Assembly (NCBI GenBank): GCA_019096195.1
Contig: JAGTXK010000058.1
Span: 1-40,984, forward strand
DNA: 40,984 nucleotides
Source: Boletus sp. NGJ
Taxonomy: Eukaryota > Basidiomycota > Agaricomycetes > Boletales > Boletaceae
Reading direction: 5' to 3'
In this document: positions 10,145-17,750 of the stretch, piece by piece
How positions within the stretch are numbered: the first letter of the stretch is position 1
Layout of the letters: each line of letters opens with the position of its first letter
The notes under the pieces: model-generated
Database searches by the model: none
What the model was told of the DNA's origin: nothing
What the model saw: only the letters and a program-made list of their open reading frames with translations
Program-made: the position numbers and the translations under genes

Positions 10145-11181
10145 TGTTACGCCAGGTAACAATGTGACACATTCCTGTATAACCCCTGTTGGATTATAGG
10201 ACTAGCAGGACTTGAGGGAAATATACCTCCAAGAGGCCCAAATACCCTCTAGACTGGGGACCGACTGCTAGCTTTACGTAGAGGGCGCTCTCGTTATCCC
10301 TCTACGGCCGATGGCGGAGTCTCGGATTTACCACGGAATCCCAGTCCTGTACGTGTAGGAAGGGGCAGACCGGTGCGCAGGCCTTAGAGCAGTAGTCTTC
10401 CGGTCTACTGATTCCTAGGGCTTACTGGGCCTAATATCGAGTGGCGGAGTCCCGGTCTTGCTGGATTGCCGGTGGCGGAGTCCCGGTCTTACTGGGTCAG
10501 TGGCGGAGTCCTGACCGACGACGACCAACCCCTGTTGGTCGTTGGAGTTGCCGAAGCTTTAGGAGCCGGTTACGGCAACGACGGCGCACAAGTGCGAAGT
10601 GATGAGGAAGATGATCACGAGCACGAGGGCGAGCACCTCCAGAGCGCGGGAGAAGGCTTCTGAGGTGAAGTGGAACCTTGAGCGGGAGAAGCGGCTGTAG
10701 ATTACACGGGAAGGATGTGTAGATCTAGGTTAGAGGTTACATGAAGGGCCCGCGTCCCTATTTATAGGCCTTGCCCCTCTAGGGCAGGCTTCGTGACGAG
10801 TATAGTAATATCTAGTCGCAGACTAGAGATTACTATAAGTGGATCTAGGCATGAATCCGAATCGGGAAGGTAGGAATACTGGGCTGTGCGCGAGAGAGCA
10901 CAGCCGAGGAGGCAATGTCTATTGATCGGATCAAGAAGGAGGATAGGCATGTATCAGTGAAATAGAGAAGGCGAGTGTCCATACCAAACGGGTAGGTTCC
11001 TAGAAAAGGGAGTTACGAGTAACTTCCTAGAAAGGTAGTTCCGAATGGGGCGATGCCTGGGTTGGGTGTCGCGGGGGAATCCCTGGGGAATCCCTGGTCA
11101 GAGTCGAAGAAGAGGTCGTCCCATAGGCCTACGGGGGGAGAGGGAAGGGGAAAAGAGGTACCCCCTTCGGTAACCGTAACA
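10145..11181 (-). repeat. LTR C: shared middle LTR between GypA and GypB
   Basis: This 1037-bp LTR starts TGTTACGCC and ends ACCGTAACA, with short inverted ends (TGTTACG/CGTAACA). On its left is the GypA leader end (AATCTAGATCTTT), on its right the GypB polypurine tract, so one LTR serves both. The first 100 bp resemble older copies (CACATTCCTG), while from about 10235 rightward it is CpG-rich like GypB. It has a minus-strand TATA box at 10757-10766. It also has several one-base insertions and a tandem duplication near 11070-11097 relative to LTR A. Confidence 0.9.
10757..10766 (-). promoter_or_regulatory. TATA box in LTR C
   Basis: The plus-strand word CCTATTTATAGG reads CCTATAAATAGG on the minus strand. 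It lies about 390 bp from the right (sense 5') end of the LTR and would set transcription leftward through GypA. The same word is found in LTR A near 2791-2800 and is deleted from solo LTR B. Confidence 0.5.
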
Positions 11182-11210
11182 TTACCCTCCTCGTAGTCTT
11201 GAAGTTCCAT
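11013..11210 (-). CDS. ORF4 of GypB, reading into the 3' LTR
   Basis: A 65-codon frame starts with ATG at 11210 (TGAGATG junction with ORF3b), crosses the polypurine tract and LTR border at 11181/11182 and ends with TAA at 11013. It has the same start MELQDYEEGNVTVTEGG and the same end FLGSY as the GypA copy, with a short extra segment from the LTR tandem duplication. The protein is small, acidic and proline-rich, with no signal peptide, TM segment or known domain. The conserved frame ends make a real product plausible, but no function can be assigned. Confidence 0.52.
   Translation of the reverse strand: MELQDYEEGNVTVTEGGTSFPLPSPPVGLWDDLFFDSDQGFPRDSPATPNPGIAPFGTTFLGSYS
11182..11198 (-). promoter_or_regulatory. 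Polypurine tract of GypB
   Basis: In sense this is GAGGAGGGTAA directly before TGTTACGG at the 3' LTR start. Position and purine content fit the plus-strand primer of Ty3/gypsy elements. It lies within ORF4. Confidence 0.65.
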
Positions 11211-11211
11211 C

Positions 11212-12374
11212 TCAAGAACTCCTATCTCCCTCGTTCTCCTCGTAGTTGGTAAGGTCCCAGGAGTCGTCGAAGACCCCCTGGCTGGGGCACGTCTGGTATC
11301 CGTGTCCGCTGTCCTCCACAGTACGTGCAGGTTCTTCGTGGGCAAGCATACTGTGGATGGTTGGGGGCAACCACCCGACAGTAGGGGCAGCGGTACTGGG
11401 GGCAGGCTGGCCGAAGGTGACCTTGACGTCCGCATTCGTAGCAGCGGATGCCGGCGAGGGGAGTTCGATGGTTATGAGGCGATCCGGCGCCGGGCAGGGG
11501 ATTGGGATTACCAGCCATTGGGTCGGGATGGCTGGTAGGAGAGGCGCCTGCGGCGGCCCCAGGAATGGGAATGGCGGAAGGAGTAGGGCTCCTCGTTGTA
11601 GAGTTCCCCAGTGCGTGGAGAAGACCTCGGTCGTTGGGGCGAGAGGGAAGGCCGACCGAGAATACCATGGCTCCTCGTCGGCGGAGGGTTCTGGTGGGTC
11701 GGGAAACGGCTGGGGGAGGAACTGCGAGGATTGGTACTGGGGGGGTTCCTCGGGAGGAGGGGTTGGGACTTGTGGAGGAGGGGGAGGCGACAATGGTGTC
11801 GTCGGAGGACTGGGCTCTCCGTGTCGTCTGGAGAGTTTCTATCAACTCCGTTAGTGCTTCCGACTCCGTTGAGGTTCTCCATGGGTCGCTCCGCCACGGA
11901 AGGGTTTCGTCTCGGGGGAACGGGGTAGGAGGGCGTGGCGGTTGCAGAGGGGGCAAAGAAAACGCGACTTTCTTCGTCCGAGAGGGAGAGGATGGTGGGG
12001 TGGAGGAGGCGATCACGGGTGTTGATGGGTAGAAGGGCGAGGGAGTAGTTGAACCCTTCGATGAAAAGGAGGTCGAGAACAAGTTCGCGAATCTCGAGGA
12101 TCCCTTCCGTGGCCCTTTCTTCTTCGGCGGTCTGTTGGGCATTGGAGTCATGGGGACCTGCCGAGTTCCCATGGGTCCTGGAGAGAAGGGATCGAAGTGA
12201 GGAGTAGGATCTGTAGAGGGCGACGAGCTGGACGAGAGAGTCGTCGCAGGAGAAGAAGGGGATGGTCTGAAGGATCCGTACTGCGATGGGGTCGTCGAGG
12301 ATGGCGGCATAGAGATTCCGGCGGTGGTTGGGGGAGAGTCGGTTGAGGCGTACGGAGAGGGGGGCGAGAGTCAT
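11212..12374 (-). pseudogene. ORF3b of GypB: P/S-rich protein with three zinc knuckles, frameshifted
   Basis: The ATG at 12374 directly follows the ORF3a stop (TAGATG) and the frame ends with TGA at 11212. The N-terminus is MTLAPLSVRLNRLSPNHRRN followed by an alpha-helical leucine-rich stretch with IPFFSCDDSL. A basic segment (NRPPKKKGPRKG) and a long P/S-rich linker follow. Three knuckles close the protein: CYECGRQGHLRPAC, CPYCRVVAPNHPQYAC and CTYCGG. It has one-base insertions near 12177, 11830 and 11300; GypA keeps the frame at those points, so the ancestral protein was about 385 residues. The basic patch and knuckles suggest nucleic-acid binding; that is inference. Confidence 0.7.
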
Positions 12375-12542
12375 CTACCAGGCGTGGTGATAGGGGCAGT
12401 AGTCGATCTTGCAGAAGCACCAGTGTTGTTCGATATGTTTGGGGATATCTAGGTCTGGGTATTGCTTCTGAAGGCGGGCTTGGGTGAGAGCAGCGGACAC
12501 TCGGGCGAGTAGGATGAAGAGGGAGGTGTTGTCTTGGGGCAT
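12375..12542 (-). CDS. ORF3a of GypB: 55-residue Cys/His-rich protein between pol and ORF3b
   Basis: It starts with ATG at 12542, nine bases after the pol stop, and ends with TAG at 12375, which abuts the next ATG. It starts MPQDNTSLFILLARVSAAL, has a central amphipathic helix (TQARLQKQYPDLDIPKHIE) and ends in a compact WCFCKIDYCPYHH motif that could bind one zinc (C-x-C-x4-C-x2-HH). It is too short for gene-finders, but the GypA copy matches along its length. It may be a separate product or, if the TAG is read through, the N-terminal domain of ORF3b. I recognise no family. Confidence 0.6.
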   Translation of the reverse strand: MPQDNTSLFILLARVSAALTQARLQKQYPDLDIPKHIEQHWCFCKIDYCPYHHAW

Positions 12543-12551
12543 GGGTTCGTC

Positions 12552-15500
12552 TCAAAGTTTGTGCCGCCTTTTATATTCCTGGAGGATCTTCTTGGCGTTT
12601 CCAAGATTGGCCTCGGGCTCCCAAGTTCGTTCTGCTGCGGAGTATCCTTTCCAGTGTGTCAAGTACTGCCTCTTTCCCGGTCTTTCCCCGATGGTTGACG
12701 ATGCTGTCCACTTCGTATTCCTCGTTGGTTCCGATAAGTTCCGGTGGTGGTTGAGTGAAATTGGGACCGTGTTCCGTAGTTTCCCGATACGGGGAAAGTA
12801 GGGATGCGTGGAACACGTCATGGATTTTCCACTGTTTTGGCAACTTGAGTCGGAACGCCACGGAGGATACCACTTGGGTAATTTCAAATGGCCCGGTTCG
12901 TTTGGGTGAGAGTTTTCGGGAGGGGACTTGGAGTTTTAGGTTTTTGGCGTCCAACCAGACCTTTTCTCCGAGTTTCCAAGGTTTGAAGCGAGAGTGAACT
13001 CTCTCCTTCATTCGTAGTTGTGCCAGTTGATGTGCCGCTTCTGCTTCCTTCCTTGATTCCTCCAGGGAAGTGAGTCTTTCTTCCAGGGCTGGTAGGAAGG
13101 TTTTTCCGATGAGGAGGATATGCTCTGGGTTCATATCCCAGGATCAACGAGAAGGGCGATTTCCCGGTGACCGAATGGGTTGCGGAGTTATGGGCGAACT
13201 CCGCCATAGGTAGTAGTTCCAACCACTTCTGTGGTTGGCCGTCGCAGAATATCCGTAGGTAGGTTTCTAGTTCTTGGTTGTATCGTTCCGTTTCGCCATC
13301 GGTTTGTGGATGGTAGGCTGTGGAGAGGGCGACGTCATAGTTTAGGAGTCTGGCCAGTTCCCGAGCGAATGCCGATGCGAATTGTGGACCACGATCTGAG
13401 ACCAATTTGTCGTGTAAACCATACCGTAGGAAGACTTTTTCAAAGAAAAGACGGGCTATACCAGCCGCGTCCACCGTTTTTGTGCAAGGGGCGAGAATTA
13501 CCCCCTTACTAAGCCCATGGTCGACCACGACCATGACTGAATCGAAGCCCCCCACTGGGGGAAGGTCGGTGATTAAATCCACCGATAGATTTTGGAAAGG
13601 GCGGCGTCCTTGGAAGGCTAGGGGGGTGACCGGGGGAACCGTAGGGTGTGTTTGGACCTTGTTACTCTGGCAGATGGCGCAACCGGCCACGTATTTGCGG
13701 ACGAATGTAGTGAGTCCTGGCCACCAGTAGTCCTTGGCGAGGAGTTGAGTGGTGCGGAGATGTCCGCCATGTCCCCCCTCGAACGAGGAGTGGACGGAGG
13801 AAACTAGCTCCTGTCGTGCTGGGCCGGGGATGTACATTCGATTTTTGTAGTAGAGGTTGCCATTGTCGAAGGTCCAGTCTTCCACATTGGACCGAGTGAA
13901 GAGGGGTTCTCCTTGTCCGACGCATTCCAAGGCGGAGAGTACTAAGGGATCCTTTCTGGGCGGATCCCCTGATTTTCTCGGCCAGGGCTGAGGTCGATCA
14001 TTCGTACTCTGGTGAGTCGAATGCATTGGACGGGAGGAGTTGTACGTCTTCATTGTCCTTGGAAGTGTCGATTTCATCTCCGACGGGATAGGGCGTCCGC
14101 TGGGGCCATTTTTGTTCCTGGTAGGGCCTGGTAGACCATATCATAGTCTTGGAGGAACAATAGCCAGCGTGCTTGTCGTCGGGATAGTTGACGGGGTTCC
14201 TTGAAGAACGTTAGGTTCTTGTGGTCGGTTAACACCGTTACTGGGTGGGGGGATCCAAGGAGGTACTGTCGCCATTCTTTCAATCCTCGTATGACAGCCA
14301 ACAGTTCCCTGTCATAGATGTCGTAATTTCTCTCCGCCGGAGAGAACGTTTCTGAGAGATAGCCACACGGCTGCATCTCTCCGTTGTCGTTGTTTTGCAT
14401 GAGTACCGCTCCTGACGCCGTCAGCGAGGCGTCCGTCATGAGAGTGAAGGGTTTTGAAGTATCCGGGAAGGCGAGGACGGGTTTCTTGGTAAACGCGTGC
14501 TTGTAGGGTTCGGAACGACTTTTCCTGAAGGGGTCCCCAAGACCACGTTGTCGTTTGCTTTGTGAGGTCCAGCAAAGGACGTGCGATGTCGGAAAAGGAG
14601 GGGATAAACTTCCTGTAGAAGTTACAGAACCCAATGAAGGACCGTACGTCCTTTACGTTTACCGGAGGTTTCCACTGTTTGATGGCGTTGAGTTTGACTG
14701 GGTCCATCTGGACTCCGTCCTTCCCTACGATCATCCCGAGATATTCGACTTCATCGGCGGAGAAGGTACACTTCTCCAGTTTGAGGTACATTTCATGCTG
14801 TCGGAAGCGTTCTAGGACCTTCCGTGTCCTTTCGTCGTGGGTTTCCTGATCTGAGGAATGAATCAACAGATCGTCCATGTATATCACCAACCATCCCTCT
14901 GCAATGTAATCTCCAAAGAGATCATCCATGAATGCTTGGAACGTTGCTGGGGAGTTGCACATTCCGAAGAACATGACGTTTGGTTCAAATAGCCCGAACG
15001 GGGTGAGGAAAGCCGCCTTCCACCGAGTCTTCTGGTTTGATCAAGACATTGTTATACCCCCACCGTACGTCAAACTTGGTAAAGATTGACGATCCCTTTA
15101 ATTTGTCCAGAAGGTCGGAAATTAAGGGGAGGGGGTAGGCGTTCTTGATCGTATGGCTGTTAAGGTACTCGGTAGTCTTGGCAGGGGCGGAGTTTCCCGT
15201 CTTTCTTCTGTACAAAGAAGAAAGGAGCGGCTTGGGGAGATTTTGATGGAGATATCTTCCCCGTTTTGAGGTGTTCGGCAATGAATTCCCGGCATGCCTG
15301 TTGTTCCAGTGGGTTGAGAGGGTACGCCTTGGCTCGTTTCGGCACAAACGAGTCTTTTAACTCGATGGCATGGTCGTACTGCCTGGAGGGAGGTAGTTTG
15401 GTGATCGTCTTCTCCGTGAAGACGTCTTCGTATTCCTTGAACGCGTTCGGTAACGCGCTCTTCTTCTTCTGCGCCTGTTGGGCGATCTCGGTAGACAGAG

Positions 15501-16209
15501 TGGTCCTTTTGATGACAAACTCTGGTACATCCCCATGCGCGTTGAAGAACCTGGCCCGTTGCAAGGGCGTCCAGTGGCGAAAGGTCTCGTAGAGTCCGTC
15601 TTGCACGTACTCCCTTTCGTCGTGTTCCAGATACCTCAGTAGGTATCGCTGTTCCAGTGTTCCCGGTGGGTCACCTTGAGTCCACCGATAGGAAGACGGC
15701 ACTATGGTTACCCGTCCTTCCGTCCAGTTGATGTCAGGGTTCACTGCCCTGAGCCATGGAAGTCCTAGAATGACTTCGTCCTTGCCGCAATTGAGGACAT
15801 AGAGATCCCGCTGTTCTCGTATGCCTCCGTAGTCCAACACGATGTTGGTCCTTTCCTTGATGGTCCCAGACTGGTTTAGGGTTCCATCGACGTTCCAAGC
15901 TCGGACCGGATTGTCCAGCTTCCATGTGGGTAACCCCATCTTCTCCACCGCGTGTCTTGAGATGAAGCATCCTGTTGCTCCACTGTCGATTAGGGCTTGT
16001 GTTCCAACGATTTTGCCATCCTGCTTCCAGATCGAGAGAGGAATACGAATAGAATTACTCTTCGATCCGGAAATGAATACAGGTGCAATCGTGTAGGAAG
16101 AGGGTGACGTTGGTACATCTCTTCCACCTAAAAAGACGTTTGGTCTATGGGAGAAGGGGGGATTTGCGTAGCGGGTCCTAGGGCAAGAGAGTTGACGTTC
16201 TCTTCCCAT
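12552..16209 (-). pseudogene. pol: GypB pol: protease-RT-RNase H-integrase-chromodomain polyprotein, frameshifted
   Basis: In sense: protease (ALIDSGATGCFIS, VILGLPWLRAV), RT with LRPCQDYR and an intact YMDD (14870-14881), RNase H (TDASLTASGAVLMQ, YDRELLAVIRG, TDHKN), integrase with CAICQSNK and DDE blocks DLITDLP, SDRGPQFAS and HPQTDGETER, and a canonical chromodomain (YEVDSIV, YLTHWKGY, TWEPE) ending at 12552. The frame is -1 to gag and overlaps it by 82 nt from the first ATG. At least nine small length changes (about 15168, 15028, 14498, 14085, 14010, 13990, 13955, 13110, 12690) break it, nearly all being one extra base relative to GypA. Such a polyprotein would copy RNA to DNA and integrate it; this copy cannot as written. 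Confidence 0.9.
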
Positions 16210-17162
16210 TCCTGTGCGGCAGCTTCGTGTACTCGTTCCAAAACGAGTCCTTGCTCATCCAGTCCCGTGTCGTAGACTGTCTGCAGCGTTCTGAGAACGG
16301 TGTCTCGTCCGTTCTGTCTGGCGACTTCTGCGAGATACTTGTCAAGGGGATCCTGTGGCGTTTCTTGAGTGACGACCACCCTAGTGTGCGTTTCCTGTGG
16401 TTTCCTATATTCCTCTCTCCTAGCCGGTCGATATCCTGGGTGGTTCTTGGTACTGCACCCAGTCTTGTTGCAGATGAAGCATCTGTGCTCTCTCATCCGC
16501 TTGGCCCGTTCGATAGGAGATAATGTGATCCTGTCCACGTCCATTGCGTTTGGATCGTGGTGGTTTCCTCGGCCTCTTCCAAAGGACGCAAAGGGTCCTT
16601 TCTGTATTCCTTCAATTCGTTGCCATGCCCCGTGGATGTTAGCAGCTACTTCGTAGACCTCTTCCATTTTCTTGGCTTTTTGGAAGGTCTCGCTGTTAAC
16701 CATTTGTCGGGCAATGCGTGGGTCGATTCCCCTAAGGAAGAATTCGAGGATGGAGCGGAATTCTTGTAGTTCCGAGCGAACCACTAGCAATGAGAACTGG
16801 GAGATGAATTTATCGAATCCCTTCGGGTCCTTAGTGTTTTGTCGGAGGGACCCTAGTTCTGCCATTGCCAGGTTGCTGGTGTTATGGGGGGTGAAGGTGA
16901 GGGCGAAGGCTTTCTTGATTTCGTTATAGGATTTGTCTGCGAGTGGCACGGTGTCGTCGAGTAGCCTGGTCAGCCAGGCTTCTGCAAACGCTTTTCCTCT
17001 TCCCTTGGACATCCGGTTCAGCAGGATGAGCCTCTTGGCTTCCTCGGTGAACTTCTCTGCGCCTCCTAGATGGAAGTATCCTTCCATAGCCATGAGCCAT
17101 CTCTTGGCATCGTGTGTCTCCCCTGAGAACTCCTCAGGCAGGGCAGCTTTAATTTCAACCAT
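16128..17162 (-). CDS. gag: GypB Gag, intact from the first ATG
   Basis: A 344-residue protein starts MVEIKAALPEEFSGE. Residues about 20-200 hold the retrotransposon Gag helical domain (GYFHLGG, NRMSKGRGKAFAEAWL, FLRGIDPRIA). Near residue 240 a zinc knuckle of altered order, CFICNKTGCSTKNH (C-x2-C-x4-C-x4-H instead of the usual H then C), follows a basic RAKRMREHR stretch. The C-terminus overlaps pol by 82 nt in the -1 relation, so Pol would be made by frameshifting. A run of six C followed by T lies in the overlap in a frame that fits a slippery heptamer, but it is not kept in GypA. Gag assembles the virus-like particle and packages element RNA. Confidence 0.88.
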   Translation of the reverse strand: MVEIKAALPEEFSGETHDAKRWLMAMEGYFHLGGAEKFTEEAKRLILLNRMSKGRGKAFAEAWLTRLLDDTVPLADKSYNEIKKAFALTFTPHNTSNLAMAELGSLRQNTKDPKGFDKFISQFSLLVVRSELQEFRSILEFFLRGIDPRIARQMVNSETFQKAKKMEEVYEVAANIHGAWQRIEGIQKGPFASFGRGRGNHHDPNAMDVDRITLSPIERAKRMREHRCFICNKTGCSTKNHPGYRPARREEYRKPQETHTRVVVTQETPQDPLDKYLAEVARQNGRDTVLRTLQTVYDTGLDEQGLVLERVHEAAAQEWEENVNSLALGPATQIPPSPIDQTSF

Positions 17163-17552
17163 ATCGTCTTCGTCGTCTGTGTCTTCTTCGGGCCGGGGAT
17201 TTCCTGGATCGGGACTAGATCTTCCGCTTGGGAACAGTGGGTCGGGTGAGTCTACTCGGATAGGGACCGGTTGGAACGCTGGCAGTGGGATGGGAGCGTC
17301 CGATGGGGTCGCGGTGCGAGAGCGGAGACCACCTGGAAAATCTGGTCGTCTGGATTGATCTGGAAATGCGCGGGCGGGAGGGTCGTTGTAATGGGATGAT
17401 GACCCTGGGATCCTTCTTGATGAAGACGTATCGGAGATAGGAGTAGAAGCCCGTGATGGTGTGGCTTCTTCTTCTCGATCTTCTCCTAGGAGATGGGAAA
17501 GGTTGATTCTGCGCAGTGCGTAGAGCGAGGGCCTATCCTCTGATAGGCGGTT
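17163..17552 (-). other. Open frame upstream of the gag ATG, without an ATG
   Basis: The gag frame stays open for 130 codons upstream of MVEIKA, up to a stop at 17553-17555, without containing a Met codon. The deduced peptide is rich in S, P, R and D (for example TPISDTSSSRRIPGSSSHY and PEEDTDDEDD), like the disordered N-terminal part of other gypsy Gag proteins. No ATG occurs on this strand between here and the LTR. Either gag starts internally at 17162, uses a non-AUG start, or the true start was lost. GypA keeps a similar sequence. Confidence 0.5.
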
Positions 17553-17622
17553 TCAATTCCTTGGAATGACGATGGGAGTTGCTAGACTGGATAGTCTTCG
17601 GCAATTTATAACCTAGATCTTT

Positions 17623-17746
17623 TGTTACGCCGGGTAACAATGTGACACGTTCCCGTATAACCCCTGTTGGATTATAGGACTAGCAGGACTTGAGGGATTA
17701 CTCAACCTCCAGAGGCCCAACGGTTTCCTCTGACTGGGGACCAACT
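17623..17746 (-). repeat. LTR D: truncated 5' LTR of GypB
   Basis: This 124-bp stub starts TGTTACGCCGGGTAACA like the other LTRs and follows them to GACTGGGGACCAACT, where the family continues GCTAGC but this copy jumps to CACTATGAAATCC. In sense this keeps only the downstream (U5-side) end and loses U3 with its TATA box. The break coincides with the start of the Tc1 transposase frame at 17751. Confidence 0.9.
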
Positions 17747-17750
17747 CACT

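Larger units (their letters stand above)
2225..11181 (-). mobile_element. GypA: older copy of a Ty3/gypsy chromodomain retrotransposon
   Basis: The element is read on the minus strand. Its left LTR (3' LTR in sense) is 2225-3200, its internal part is 3201-10144, and its right LTR (5' LTR in sense) is 10145-11181, which also serves as the left LTR of GypB. Gene order in sense is gag, protease, RT, RNase H, integrase, chromodomain, ORF3a, ORF3b, ORF4. It is inactivated by several frameshifts and stops, a 51-bp deletion of the RT YMDD box and a nested solo LTR at 6230-6779. Compared with GypB it has many TG/CA where GypB has CG, as expected for an older methylated copy. The 5 bp left of the element is TCAGG; no matching duplication can be checked because the far side belongs to the tandem array. 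Confidence 0.9.
10145..17746 (-). mobile_element. GypB: younger copy of the same Ty3/gypsy chromodomain retrotransposon
   Basis: The left (sense 3') LTR is 10145-11181, shared with GypA. The internal part is 11182-17622, and the right (sense 5') LTR is cut to 17623-17746. Sense order is gag, pol in the -1 frame with protease, RT, RNase H, integrase and chromodomain, then ORF3a, ORF3b and ORF4. CpG dinucleotides are well preserved. gag is intact and RT has YMDD, but pol and ORF3b are broken by many one-base insertions. The 5' LTR keeps only the end next to the leader and has lost its TATA region, so the copy cannot start its own transcript. No TGG-type primer-binding site is visible directly after the 5' LTR (sense AAAGATCTAGG), so the primer is unclear. 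Confidence 0.9.

Noticed and set aside
11246-11854. Long plus-strand frames (also 11502-12032, 3546-3962) rich in G, R and E
   Set aside because: They are antisense to the P/S-rich, zinc-knuckle ORF3b; the open frames follow from its codon bias and have no domain.
12148-12555. Minus frame rich in P, R and L
   Set aside because: It overlaps ORF3a and ORF3b in another frame. Those frames match between both element copies, this one does not show domain or Met conservation.
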